A stretch of DNA of 64,000 bases from Lindgomyces ingoldianus (Eukaryota > Ascomycota > Dothideomycetes > Pleosporales > Lindgomycetaceae), in the NCBI RefSeq assembly GCF_010093535.1, contig NW_022985175.1:558001-622000 (forward strand). Direction: 5' to 3'. Positions 25,067-38,100 of the stretch are shown here, in pieces; position 1 is the first letter of the stretch, and the number at the start of each line of letters is the position of its first letter. A model generated the notes under the pieces. That model searched no databases, was not told the origin of the DNA, and was given only the letters and a program-made list of their open reading frames with translations. Position numbers and translations under genes: made by a program.

Positions 25067-27598
25067 ATGTCCGTTCCTGAGCCTGTGCCGGATGGTGCGC
25101 CGCCTGGTTCGACGCCAACCCCCCCACCTCGCTCAGCTAGAGATCAAGTCGAAATCGCCAAACTCGACGCAATATCCGACCGCATCAAACGCGCTGTCCC
25201 AGAGGCGCCGTATATCCTTTCCACTCCTTCGTTGCATCCATACTCACATTGGTCGCGGCAGGAGGCACATAGTTGGATGATGGGACATCTCTTTGACCCT
25301 CACGAGGAGCACCTCCAGTACAGGACGTACCTCTACCGAGAGCCATATCAAGACTGCTTCGTCTTGCAACCGGGTGAAGATGATTTGCCCCCACCCGATC
25401 GGTCCAAGTCGCAGGCCTTAAATACCTCGTCACAGGCACCGAAGAAGAAAATCAGCCTCTCAGCCTATAAATCGAAGCAAGCCAATGGCGTCATCACGCC
25501 TGGTTCTAAGAAAGTGTCGCCCACTCTTGCTCCAACCAAGCCTGATCCCGCCCAGGTCAACGGGTTCAAAGCGTCTGAAAAGCAGCCTCTTCCTGCCCAG
25601 AAGTCTCCTTCTAATCCGGCACGTCAGCAGTAGGAAGCTCTTGTCCCCCTTGATGTAGCTACACTAATTTGCAGCAGCCCCACCCCTGAATCTCTTGTTC
25701 CCGGCAAGCCTGAGAAACGGCCTCCTCCAAAAGAGCCTACACCAGAGCCGCCTCACAAGGGAGATTTGTCAGAACTAAAGCCAACCTCTGATGTTTCCGT
25801 CCCATCTAATGGCACTCCACATGGCCTCCCACCTCTTCTATCACCAGTCGGCCCATCTCTACACAATCCCTACGATCTGCCACCTATCTTGTCTCCGACA
25901 TTACCCTCTAATGTTCAGGCTGAGCTCGACCGATTAGAGACCCAACGGAAGCGTGCTGAGTCCAATGCATCCACATCGTCTTCCGACAAGAGAGACAAGC
26001 TACTCTCGGCCCCAGATCCGCGCTCCGAAAAGCGGGAAGACCTCACGAGGATCAAGTCACGAGTCCGATCGGTCTCGATGAACGGCACTGCGCCCACCGG
26101 TCTTCCTACCGTTCGAACAAACACTTCTGAACCCACACTTGTAGTTAAGCTGAAGTATCCAAAACGATCAAGTGCCACTATCGAGAGGATTCTTCGCTTG
26201 CAGCCCCCTCGAAAGCCAGCCACAACTATTGACAAGAAGGAGCGACCAGTCAAATCGCAAATCAAAGCATCCGATGCTATTGCTACGAAGACCAAGGAAG
26301 CGCCAAAGACAACTGCACGTCGACCAGAATCGACTGTCCTGAACGCGAGATCTACTAACAGCAAGAGCACAACCGGGCCACAAAAGCGACCTCGTGATGA
26401 AGATGAAACCCTGTCGGCTGTGGCTCCAAAACGGCAAAAAGCGCAAGTATCTAACGATCCACCAAGTACTCCATCTGAACAAATAATCTTCTCGCCAACA
26501 CTTTCTAACAAGTCTAGCGCGCAACGGTCGCAAGCCCTGTCGCAAGGCCAATATGTCACGCCTCGAAAAGATCTTATCGCGAACAAGATGATTCGGACTA
26601 CCTCTGCAGAGGGGGATGATTCCACTCCCGGTCGATCTGGCGTCACTCCCTCCAGCTCAAAGCATCTCGATGTGAAGCCTGCTCCGACCTCTGCTCCTAT
26701 TAACGGCAAGAAGCCAGCTGATATCCACGCATTTCAACGTATTTCAATGAAACTTAACACTCTCGGTCGATCGCTCAAACATGAAAGCCAAAGGTTTGTC
26801 GAGAAAGGTAGCCAAATTAGCAAAGACGATCAGAAACGCGCCGCCGTCACCAGCATTGAGTGTATTCTGTGAGTCTACCGTGTTTATATCCCCCCCAACC
26901 AGTGATCTTGTTGGTCACCCTAGCCGGTTCTTATTCGAGGAGAGCAACTCAGCACCAATTCCATACTCTTTACCCAACCCTCCCTACCTTCGTCCTAGCT
27001 GACTCGTCACAGATCGTATATGGCTGCCTACCACGTTCAAGACATCTCGCGCAATCTCAGTGGACGCCCTGGTGAAGTTGAAAACACTTGGAAAACCTTG
27101 TTACCCCTCTGCATGTCGTATTCCGTTCGGACGAGGGATTTCCCCCACTTGGACGGCCTTCGCTCTTATCTGAGCTCTGTTATTTCTGGATCCATCTGCA
27201 CCCACATTGCACACCGGTTCCGCTCCATTTCCGCTCAAGCTCACGATTCCCCGCATGATGCCCCTACTTCCGAATCGGCGAATCCGAACCTCAAACTTCT
27301 TGCCGATAACGTTATGAATCAACAACGCTTTACGCAGGACGCGAGGATTGGTCTCCCTTCAGATGATATTGAAAGGTTATTTCCGAAAACTTGGGCTGGC
27401 AGAGAGAAAGTTGCGAAACTAGCCAGGGAGACGGAGAAGTTGGCTGGTGGTCACCTCAACGGTCCCTACTTCCTGCCCGTTGGGAGCGATACCACACCTA
27501 TCCAGGCCGTTCGGTTTGGTCTTGCGTTTCTCAAAGAGTATAGTGAGAAGGAGAGCCTCAACTACTCCACACGCGTTAATCTCGAGAGGCCGGAATGA
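25067..27598 (+). CDS. Conserved-looking, largely disordered nuclear-type protein of unknown function
   Basis: Exons 25067-25629, 25675-26868 and 27013-27598 give 780 residues. The N-terminal block (about residues 30-110) looks structured: ILSTPSLHPYSHWSRQEAH, WMMGHLFDPHEEHLQYRTY, YREPYQDCFVLQPGEDDLPP. Residues 110-480 are Ser/Pro/Lys-rich with basic clusters (GPQKRPRDEDE, VAPKRQKAQ) that resemble nuclear localisation signals, plus a conserved-looking island PTLVVKLKYPKRSSATIERI. The C-terminal 250 residues are predicted helical (DIHAFQRISMKLNTLGRSLK, AAYHVQDISRNLSG, ENTWKTLLPLCMSYSVRTRD, IQAVRFGLAFLKEYSEKESL). The layout recalls AF4/AFF-like transcription elongation scaffolds such as fission yeast Ebp1, but I cannot confirm that and assign no function. 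Confidence 0.8.
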
Positions 27599-30500
27599 TC
27601 TCTTGCTCTTCTTGCTTACTTTGATCTTTGCGTTGGTTCGGCATAGCGGTCTGGTTTGCCCTTCGGTGCACGGCGTCCCCCCATCTGGTTTTCTTTGCAG
27701 ATTACTGGTTCATCACGTTTCCCCTATTCACGGATTAATGCCCTGTTGCATATGCACATGCACATGCACATACACCAGAATTTTTTACACGGCGTTTTCT
27801 CGGTAGCGTTTTATTCGGATGGCTCTTTCTTTGGGCGGCGGATCGGATCCAATTGGTACGGGTGATACCCAACGAGGCGGACTGGCTTAGTATGGCAGGC
27901 CTCGTTTCCTGATTTCATGTTTTCTTCCTCTTTCTTCTCTTTATCTTCTTGCCATGGCGATTAGGCAAGTACTTTTTTCCACGACACTTGGGGATGCAAG
28001 TAGATGTACATGCTGCGTGAATTGGACATATCGTCCGTGCTTCCAGATTTCCTCTTCTGTATACACTTGCTCGAGTGGAATGGAGCTTGGGTAAAGTGGT
28101 GGTTTACTTGCTACATGGCTGGCTAGAAGCGGCCTTTTGGTTCATGGACTGTGAGGCTTTTGCTTACGTAGGGTATATAGCCTTGGAAAAGTTAAGAGGA
28201 AGATAAGACAGACATGCAACAATCTAAAGAAGTTCTTTAATTACTCATGGCATGGTATTTGGTAATAATATTGGGATTGTCACTATGATGAGATGGGTTT
28301 TCGCTGGCTGTCTACTGCAGATGTCTGCATTGCGAGCGTTGATACGAGGTTTGAACTTGGCCAGACGTCTACTGCCAGCTAGTAACTGACATCAATCGCC
28401 GCGTGCGAGTGCTTTCATACTTTTACTGGGTATGGAATAATGCACCTACGGCTATCATAGTTGCGCTGCCTGAGAAGCCATCAAAACATCGGCATATGGC
28501 TGACCGGCGTGTCTCGGTGGAATTTAATTATCTAGAGGACAGACCGGCGATCGCATCGAGGTGAGTATTTCGTTGTTGAAGGGACGGGAGCGCCGATGCA
28601 TTTGCGTTCCTACGTGGGGAGGGAGAGCATCTAAATGACTGTGCATACTTGCATGAAGCGTGGGATGCACGTCGTGGGGCACGGGAGGAGAAAAGGAACC
28701 ATAGCGCGGGGCGAATATCTGCAGAGAGCCCAAAGTGTAAGTATATGTGTCTGTAAATAGCAGCTGAACAACTGTAAAGTGGTTGACGGGAATTCCCCCT
28801 CGGGTTTAGGCGGCCTTCCGGTTCGGGTATAGCTGCATGACTAAGCGCCCGCTGCTTTTGACGTCTCTATAAAACCCGCCCACCCTTCCCAACCTTCTCC
28901 TCTTCACGCCATCTTTCCTCTTTTTCCTATTTCCCTCCTTCCCTTTTCCAAATCCTCTCCACGGTTTCCCTGCCGAATCCCCGACCCAGTCTTGCTCTGC
29001 CACCCCCTTTCTCCACCGCTCATTTCCTCACCGCCGTTCCGGCTGCGCCGCTCGTCTCGTCGCTCGTTCTCCAAATCTTCCCTTTGGGGAAATGGTGTCA
29101 AGTTCCGTTTTTATTTCCCTCAGCTGGAGTGAAGGGAAGGGAAAGGAGGCTGGTCGCCGACTAAAACCAGCCCCTCGGATGCCTTGTGACCATTATTGAA
29201 TGAGCATCGCCAAGGCCAAATTCATGCGGACCCATAAGGGGTGGTGAGCGCAAGCTGATGCGTGAGCGACGAAGGAGATCCACAGACTAAATCACATGTA
29301 TGGGTGCTTTGTTACCGGACTCTTTTGCGAGCCCATCGTTCTCGCTCTCAGCACTCACTTAAAACTGGTGCCCGCTGTCTCCTGGGGGTCAGACGTGTTG
29401 CAACCCCTCCGCGGGATGGTTTGACGGAAAGGGGTGGTTTCAAACGAAGCCTAACGTCTAGCTCTTCGACACTGCGGTCCAGATTTTTTTCGAGGTATCC
29501 AGAATGGTGATGGTAAGGGAGAGCGAAGTTTCATGCACTGCAAGGGCTTTGCGCTAGCCCGTCCCGCTGAGCAATCGCAGCCTGGCGGCAAAGTGCGGAG
29601 ACCATGATATTGGCCAAGCTGGGATGCAAACCCGACAGCCATTGACTCTGCAGGACCTTGCTTAAGAAAGAGCAGGCTTTTCTAAAAGATATGCTGTTTC
29701 GGGACGACATATTTAATTAAGCATGTTAAAATTTGCAAAAAAAGAACAAGGTAAGGGTTATTTAAGACATCGCTTAACTAATTGTTCCTTCGGCGGAGAG
29801 CCTAGCAACGTTTGGGGATTGGGCCCTAGACGTTCTTGCTGAAAGCGTGAACGAAGGCTGGAACAACTCTGTCCTATTAACTAGCACTCGTCCTTAACTA
29901 GATTACTTAGTGGGATTTAGGCGTGAGGCGTTTACAAAGGATTAGCTTAATAAGCTTTCCCCTTTTATCGGTAACTTTCTCGCAGGCGACTAGTCCTTCT
30001 TCATGGCCACATACTACATGTACTTCCCGTTCCTCACGTGCGAAGTCAAGTGCAGCGCTGCAGCGCTTAACATCGCGGACTAGTAGAACGCGCACAGCAT
30101 GACCCTTGCTGTTAGGGCGATTGTTGAGCTTTTCTAGCTTGTTAAGCGTGAGAAAGAGCTTCACTGGAATATCCTCGCATTCTCGATTTCGCACAATCAT
30201 CGAATAGTGCAAATCTACAGCCACTACCCTGTAATTAAGAGAAAAGACACTACCTTTTATCGTCACCCTATCTGCACGTTTGACTTTACTAAGCTAGACA
30301 GCAAGGATAAGTAGACAGCATACAAATTCACCAAGAATGTGTATAATGTATGGATGCCTGCGCTCCGTCATCAACGAGTTACCGGCTGATTTTGACTTTG
30401 ACGTCCCGCAGCTACTGGACGAATCCGGGCTTTCTTAAGGCTTGGAAAGTCATCATCTCCGATCGTTCACGGAGCCAGATCCGTAGCAGGTGGCTGTGGC

Positions 30501-31411
30501 AGTTAGTCGGCTATTGACGCAGGAGACATCACTCCGGACACGTCCTTCACTGACAAGGGAGGATTAAAGAGGCTGAGGACAAACACAGAGGAGTAGAACC
30601 ATTGGTTTAGGCGTAGGAAATGGAGTGGAGGCTTCTGATTTCTCTTGGGGCGACTTGGGGTTGGATGGGAACGCAAACTAGCCTAAGGCTGAAATAAAGG
30701 GATATTGGATAGTGGTGGGGCGTGGATGAGCGTACTGTATTAGACGGCAGCGTGGCTAAACTGCGGTGCAAGCAACGCAGAAATCATCGTGAATCTTAGC
30801 AATTTGCATTTCAGTTTCTGCCCTCTATGATATTGCAGAGTATTTCCTGACCTATTGTTTCCAGCAGACTCTCAATCTCTACGCCCCAGGAAGGCACTGA
30901 AGCGTTGAGTTCGCGCGCGCTTAGCCCCACACCAGAGAACCCGTTCACAGAACTCTACGCCACGGAAGCAAATAAGATAGAAGGGCGATTGCATGTCTCT
31001 GCGCCCTTCGGCCGTCTCAACGAACAGGGCCCTATAACATTCGTCCGTCTAAAGCGCCCGCCCTAAGCGCCCGTTCTATTTGTAACGCCACGCTCCCGCG
31101 CTCCGAAAATGTTGTTTCGGGAGAGTATCCTCTGTTGTATTCGCGCGATGATTTTGTTGTCCGACATAAACAGCTTTGGCGCCGTTCACGACTGTGCCTC
31201 ACTTGAATGTCGTTTAACGCTTAGATTTATCGTTGAGCTTGCAGGCACGCGCTTTCAGCAGGTGGGCTCGCAAGTGAGCCTGATTAGCTAGTCACCCGGT
31301 GTGGCACGGGTAGGTGAGCTGATCTGTAGCTGCCCTCTAGTATGAGCAACGCCCACCACCGTCTATACAAAAGCTCCGAAAGCACTGACATCTCTTCTGA
31401 ACGTCATCGCG
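27599..31411. other. Left flank of the accessory island; degraded sequence, no intact gene
   Basis: The first 300 bp are 3' UTR. A short (catg/caca)n-like tract lies at 27748-27772. At 28866-28875 tctataaaac precedes a long pyrimidine-rich tract to about 28985, resembling a strong fungal promoter and leader, yet no sizeable gene follows. From about 29.65 kb the sequence is rich in tta/cta stops. A 119-codon minus-strand frame (29907-30266) and plus-strand fragments around 30.38-30.72 kb (ADFDFDVPQLLDESG, then SWGDLGLDGNAN) look like remains of decayed coding sequence of unknown origin. Confidence 0.4.
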
Positions 31412-32971
31412 ATGGGTCCCACCAGGGTTGGTTGCGTCATCTGCGGGTTTCTAATCTACAACCCTATAGCATCAGGACCCGGGTCTTGGTTGAGAGAATT
31501 TCGCGCAAGTGAGTATGCCGTGAGAGAATCTTGACGATTCTGCGCTGATGGAACTAGTCTATTCATGTCCATCAGGCACCTTCGTATCTGGTGTCGGCTG
31601 CCATGAGGCCGGTATGGGTAGTACGTAGATCGCGCCGTCCGATCCCGCCATACGATGGGACAACGATTATCTTTTCCCTGTGATAGATAAGATTCCAGTT
31701 ATGCGACAGCATCCCCTAAATGGTCGCCATAGCTTTGTACTTCATGATGCTTGCTGGCACCTTCTGCAGAGAGCCTTTCAGCCCAGCGAGATCCCTCTTA
31801 AGCGGCTGCTCGAGGTCTGCGAATCATTGCCATTTCCACTTCAAGGAAACGGCGTATGTTGGGGCCACGACTACAGAAGCCTCCTCGTCCTCGACAATCA
31901 AGACCACTATCCCTAGGAGGACCAGCTCATGGAGCATTTTCATAACGCTAAAACGCGTTTATACGCCAATAAGAACCCGTACAATGTGCCAGAGATCCCT
32001 CCATTACTAGTGATACGTCAAGAACATCTACCAGAGTGGTTGCCTAAGACGCAACAACATGACTGCTTTTCAAGGCTCCCATGGGAGATACTCAAGGCTA
32101 TAGCCATCAAGTTGCCTACTAATAATGCCCTAGGCCTACGCCATGTTTCAAAGGCTTTCCTGCCCCTCCTGTCCAGTAATACCTTTTAGGCGTCTAGATT
32201 TAAGGCTAGCAGCGACCGCAGATTTCTATTCAAGAAGTAGAAGAGTCAAGATAGTACAGATTAGCTAAGTTTGTATCAGCTTACTAGTTAAACTCATAAC
32301 CCACCTAGATTACAGAATAGAAGGAGAATCTAGAACTTAATCATGCCACTTACTAATTGCTTAGCCTACGCCTTGCAGAAGGTTCAAAGACAGACTGCAT
32401 AGACCAAAAGTTTACCTGTCTGAGATAGAGCAAGGTAGTAAGAGATGTAAAGGACAAGGCATCTAACAGGCACCTAAGAGACTTCAACAAAGGCTGCTAA
32501 CTCTTTAGCACACACCTCGCCCACATGCCCAAAGATCTCTTAAAGATTAGTTTCTTAATTAGCAGCATCAGAAATGTCACCTATGTCGCAGGCATACGCC
32601 TCATAACTGAGAAGGGACCCAACATATGTCTTAGGTTTGTATCTGACAAACAAGTCATCTGTGAAGCCACAGCACTAGGAGGGTTTGTTCTAGCAGCGGG
32701 CTCAAGACGCATCCATGCCCTGCAAGTTGTCAGCAAGGACGCAAGCCTATTAGAGTGGGTTGGCTGTCCAAACAACTCGCCTATAACAGAGCGCCTCGCC
32801 CGCTTCAACTCTATCGCTGCCTTGGAAGTAAGCTTTAATATAAGTACGCGATTAAATTACTATGCCTAATATTCTGCTAGTACTTACCTGTCTGTATAGG
32901 GATATAAAATAGTCAGTCTCCAAATTTTAGAGAAAGCCTCGCCTCCTGCCCAAGCACAGAAAATGCATGAC
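31412..32971 (+). pseudogene. F-box-like gene, 5' part, decayed by TAG stops and split by a hAT insertion
   Basis: The frame opens at ATG 31412 (GPTRVGCVICGFLIYNP, GPGSWLREFRA) and passes a 49-nt intron (31509-31557). It continues through SCPSGTFVSGVGCHEAGMGS, SFVLHDACWHLLQRAFQP and an F-box segment, DCFSRLPWEILKAIAIKLP then LGLRHVSKAFLPLL. After further decayed sequence it resumes with LGGFVLAAGSRRIHALQV and GYKIVSLQILEKASPPAQ, and stops at the transposon target site. In-frame TAG codons occur at 31626, 31914, 32187, 32238 and 32262. All are TAG, as expected when TGG or CAG mutates at CpA, the RIP dinucleotide. F-box proteins normally present substrates to SCF ubiquitin ligases. This one cannot be made intact. 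The remainder lies at 40084-40795. Confidence 0.82.
32964..32971. repeat. Left 8-bp target-site duplication of the long hAT element (tgcatgac)
   Basis: tgcatgac directly precedes the TIR start at 32972 and is repeated at 40076-40083 directly after the right TIR. An 8-bp duplication is the hallmark of the hAT superfamily. Confidence 0.93.
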
Positions 32972-34352
32972 CAGGGCTTCCAACGGGCCGTACTACGGTC
33001 CGTACAAAGTGAACCGTAACGGTCACGTGTTCAGTACGAACGTACTAAGTTCGTGAGCCGCACTGTACAGTTAATAATGCCCTAGGTACAGTACGTAGTA
33101 CAGATTGTATTACCCTTTTAGGAAGTTTTTATAGCAATTCTAGAGAAGTAGGAGGACTCTAGTAAGTAGAAGGTCTGCAGGGAGAGCTTCTAAAGCTCTA
33201 ATTAGCTAAAAGTTTTATAAGAGCGCTTAAATCTCTTTTTAAGAGGTTTAATCTATCTATCTATAGTCTGTTGTCTTAAAAATGCCTATTATAGACTATT
33301 TTCTATTATAGAGTTATCTATTTACACATTTTACTACCTTATAGGCCTTATTTAGTTAATTAGATCTTTTTATTATCTATTTTACATAGTCTTATAGGCT
33401 GCAGAAGTTAAAAGCCCTTTACACTATGTTTTTTACTTTATCCTATAATAGTACACTATCTGTAGCTAAAGATTAATTATAGCAGTTTCTAAAAAACTAT
33501 AATTATAACACTAGTGTTAAGTTTATAATTAATTAGAATAATATATAGCTATTAGACTTAAAACAAGTGTTGCCTTTAGCATAATTAAGTTACTAAGTAA
33601 AAAATAAGACTACCTTATAAAGTAATTATACACTATTAAAAGTGTAAGCTTATAGCATAGATATAACACTTTTAAAAAAGTAAAGTAAGGTAATCTACCT
33701 CTAGCTTTGCTATTAGTGTTATAAGTAAGACTCTTAAAGCGCTATAAAAGTAGTAAATAGCTATAACTATATTATTTAGCACTTACTAAAAAAGTATAAG
33801 GTTAATGTTAATAAAAAGCTCTTACCTAATAGCGTACAGCTACTGCAGCACCTATAAGAGGCAGCTAGAGGAGTAGCAGGCTTGTTGCAGAGGTTATCTT
33901 ATACACTATAGCAGAAGGGTCCTCTACGCAGTGCCCTAGTTAACTAAGTTATAGTGTAGGATTAGTTATTTAAAAAAGCTATTTTATTAAAAACTTATAG
34001 TTTTATTAGCTAAAATTACATAAATTTTTTTACTACTTTACTATATTCTACTACTACACTCTCTAAGGATATCTACGCTGCACTTATACAGTAAAAGAAG
34101 AAGATTTAAATAATACTAATTACTACGCTATTAAAAATTACACTAAGTGTAGATATATAGTGTTCTAAAAACTACTTTTTCTTCTTTACAGTAGTAGCTT
34201 ACTTTGTTAGTATACGCATATAGGCTACTATTATAAGAACTTTATAACTAACAACAGCTAGATGCTTTACACACTTAGTAAAACCTTTTAATTAGCTTTA
34301 AAAACCTATATAGTAACTATACTAGTAGTGCGTAAGCCTCTAAGATAGCTAC

Positions 34353-34632
34353 TGTCTGTACGCAGCAGCAGCGTCGCGGCCTAGATACAAGCGATCGCGC
34401 ACAAGCAGGATCACGTATCTATGTCACATGATGCTTGTGCGTGAACCTCTGTGCACAAACATCTAGATATCCCTCTTTTCCTCTATACAGAGGAAAGATA
34501 AGAGTAATAGAACTAGAAATATATTACTCTTACTTTACCTACTTTATATGCTATGCACACTATACACTACTTTTACTTTTACTACTTAAGTGCTTATACT
34601 ATAAGCAGCTAGCTATTAAAGCTTATTTAACA
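34353..34632. repeat. 5' LTR (left in window) of nested retrotransposon
   Basis: 280 bp, TG...CA ends. It differs from the partner LTR almost only by transitions, and its second half is more AT-rich than that of the right LTR, showing heavier G-to-A and C-to-T loss. Confidence 0.92.
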
Positions 34633-34671
34633 CTAATTAGTAGTTAATTTAATTAACTATAAATTAGTAAG

Positions 34672-34795
34672 AGTAATAATAAAGTACTTATACTTTATAA
34701 AGTACTTTATTTTATTACTTATTTTTTAAAAAAAGTAATAGTAAAGTACTTATACTTTATAAAGTACTTTATTTAGTTACTTATTTTTTAAAATA
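34672..34795. repeat. Two tandem copies of a 63-bp palindrome-containing unit
   Basis: The segment from agtaataataaagtactt is repeated from 34735. Each copy contains aaagtactt...aagtacttt, an inverted repeat able to form a hairpin. It lies just inside the left LTR. Confidence 0.8.
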
Positions 34796-34800
34796 GTAAA

Positions 34801-35030
34801 TTAATTTTTTACATTATATAGTAAGCTCTACTACTATATAAAGTAAAAAGAAGATAGTGTAAAACACACACTAAAGCTACTAAAGCTACACAACTTAGTA
34901 GCTAGATAATAGCACATTAATTCTTTACATTATATAGTAAGCTCTGCTACTGTACAAAGTAAAAAGAAGATAGTGTAAGGCGCATACTAAAGCTATTAAA
35001 GCTGCATAACTTAGTAGCTAAATAATAGCA
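34801..35030. repeat. Two tandem copies of a 116-bp unit
   Basis: The segment starting ttaattttttacattatata (34801) recurs as ttaattctttacattatata (34917). Most differences are transitions. It lies inside the LTR element, next to the 63-bp repeats. Confidence 0.85.
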
Positions 35031-36418
35031 GTACTTATATAATTTACTAAAAAAGTAATTAACTATACTATTATAATAAAATTTTATTAGTAACTAACAA
35101 CTTTATGTAATAATAAAAAAAATAAAAAATAATTCTTATTATATAAATAACTTATAAAAAATATAAAGATATTAAAGGTAACACTATAAAATAAAACTAG
35201 CCTAAAGTACTAAAATAATAAAATTAATATGTTAAAAGCTTTAATAAGCTTATAAACTTAATTATATATAAATTATATAATTACTAATCTATATATAATA
35301 ACTTAAAAGAGCGCTACTTTTCTAAGTGTGTACATAAAGAATTTTAAAGAATAGACACTATAAAACTTTTTAGCACTTAGCTACATATTTAAAAAAAAGC
35401 TTATATAAGTACTAGAGAATAAAAAAATTACACTATAGCTAGGCACTAAAAGTACCTAAGCCTAGAAGCTGTATAATATAGCATAAAAGAAAGTAATTAC
35501 ACTAAAAAAGCTTTATACATAACCTTTATTACTATATAAGGCTCTACATAGAAGCAGACTAAATATAATGCTGCTATTAACACTAAATATACTAGTATTA
35601 CCTGCTTTTACACTTTAGCTAGCACTACACTAATTACTATACAAACAATACATGCTACTCTACCTAACGCCTGCTCTACACTCTTAATTGTACACACTAC
35701 CGCCTGCAGTAGTGTATGCACTACTAATACTACCTGCACAATCTATACTACATTACAACCTGTACAAACTTCTACTCTAAAAAGAAAACACTAAAGAAAA
35801 ACTTTTAGTAGACAAAATTATATAATTTTAAAAAGCATAAAAAAAAATAATAACTACATAAGTTAACTATATAATATTTTTATAAATAAAATAAAAATCT
35901 TTATTAATTTATATTAATAGCTAGATATTTAGAAAACTTAGTACATAAACATCTTTCTAGATATTCTAGAAGGTTAGGTAAATATGCACTATATATACAA
36001 CATAGGCTTTAGAAATAACTAGAAGCATTTATATAACACTTTAAGCATTATAATAAAAGATTTTGCATAAAGAGAAAAAAAAACTATAGAAAGTAAAGTT
36101 TTATATAAAAAGTAAAACTATTTTAGTAGAAAAGTAACCTATTAAGTTTAATAGCAAAAAAATTAAACTTACACATAACATAGTAGTCTTTACTTAGAAG
36201 AGATAAGTAAGCTACTTTTATATAATTAACCTAAAGAATAAGAATGCTACACAACAATATATTAAGTAATATATAAAAGGGGTATACATTATATTTATAT
36301 GTTAACTAGAGGTAGCATTTAACTTATTTATTACTGCATAAACTATAGACTTTTTACATAATAATATTAACACACTTAACACATAAATCTAATAGTAAAT
36401 AGATAATAGTAAGTGTAG

Positions 36419-36618
36419 TCTTACTTTTCTACTATTATAGCTTAATTATGCAAAGCTGTTTATCTTTATAAATAAATTATTTACTAATAATAAAAACCTT
36501 AGCTTATAGCTAGNNNNNNNNNNTCTTACTTTTCTACTATTATAGCTTAATTATGCAAAGCTGTTTATCTTTATAAATAAATTATTTACTAATAATAAAA
36601 ACCTTAGCTTATAGCTAG
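36419..36618. other. Assembly gap (10 N at 36514-36523) flanked by an identical 95-bp repeat
   Basis: The 95 bases before the Ns (36419-36513, starting tcttacttttctactatt) are repeated immediately after them (36524-36618). This is what unmerged overlapping contig ends look like, so the true sequence probably contains only one copy and no gap. The LTR element would then be about 105 bp shorter than it appears. Confidence 0.92.
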
Positions 36619-37781
36619 GATTTTTAATTATATTAAGTAATAAAAACTATATAAAGTAAAGCAACTACTTTAAAATACTAGGCAACATTATACACTAGAA
36701 TTCTACTAAGTGTAAAAGAGTAACTAAAAGTGTCCTTACTAGTAAACTATATAAAATAGTTAAAAAGTTTAATAATATAATTACTTTTAGTATAACTTTA
36801 TAGTAAATTATATAAACACTTAAACTACTACTAATTCTAGTAGTAATCTGCATAAATTTAAGGTCTTTATATAATTACCTTATTAAGCTAGGCACTACTA
36901 GTAAAAAGTAACTTATAATTAACATTATGTTACTTTATAAATTATATAAAAAAAGAGAAATTACTAAAATAAAGTAAATTAATAGTAAAAATAACTTAGT
37001 AAATGTATGTATAAAAAAAACACTAAACTAAGCTTTTTAATTATTAGTCCTAACTAACTGCCTTTCTGTTTAGATAGAAGCATCTGTAGACTAGCTAGAT
37101 CTTGTGCGTAAAGATGCCCTAGACTAACTAGACTAACAACGCCTTTATATAAAGCCTATCTTTTTTATTTTTTTATTATACACACTTATTTTTTCTTATT
37201 ACAAGATTAGAAGAGAAGAATATGTAAAAAAGACAGTCTATTTATCTAGTATATAGAAGAAGAAAAAGCTACTACCCCTTATATATAGTAGTTATAATGC
37301 AGACCACAGCTCTACTATACGCATAAAGCGTAGGCATTAGCCTAGAAGTTAGCTAACACATAACACTTAATAAAAGAAAAGGCACTAGTAGTGCTACTAT
37401 AATAATAAGCACATAAAGTTACTAAGACTTAACTATAACTCTAGACTAAAACTGCATAGAAGTACTTCTTATAACACACAACTTTTGCTGCCCACAGCTG
37501 CAGATTAGTGCTAGTAGGCAAAATAATATTAATATTATAAAATAGTAAAGCTGCTACATGCTGCTTCTTAGCTTATCTATAATTAGCATTTTATATAAGA
37601 AGAAAGCAGAAGAGCTAAAAGATCTATATATTTATGCTAAAATGCTAAATAAACTGCTAATTAGTAGCAAAACTAGTTAAAAGGGTAACACAGATGCACT
37701 CTAGGCTGCTAGACTGCACAAGGACGTTAAAGACGCCCGCACTGACGGCGCTAGAGGTAGAGGAGGAAGGCTAGAGAGACA

Positions 37782-37788
37782 TCTCTCT

Positions 37789-37833
<45 letters not shown>
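37782..37833. repeat. (TC)n(TG)n microsatellite
   Basis: A tctctctct run passes into an uninterrupted run of about 20 TG dinucleotides. It sits in a short stretch (about 37.7-37.9 kb) of higher GC inside the otherwise AT-rich retrotransposon. Confidence 0.95.
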
Positions 37834-37836
<3 letters not shown>

Positions 37837-38100
37837 GCGGGAGTATCTGTCACTGTCAGCACTGTACAAAAAGAGAAAAGAGCTAGGGAATAGTACAGTA
37901 GGGCTTAGAAAGCAAAGGATAAAGAAGAGAAAAGCTATTTACATAGCGCAACTAGCCTATCCTAACGCATAGCATTACTAAGGCAAGTCCTAATAAATAG
38001 AGTAGAGTAAAGGCAGAATGTAATTAGATAGACCTACATAGACAGAAAGAAGGTAACGCGTACAGAAGGCAACTCTTTAGATAAAAAGAAAAGTTGCTAG

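Noticed and set aside
25915..26709. 264-codon minus-strand frame
   Set aside because: Antisense shadow of the 780-residue protein, whose sense frame has consistent splicing and structured ends.
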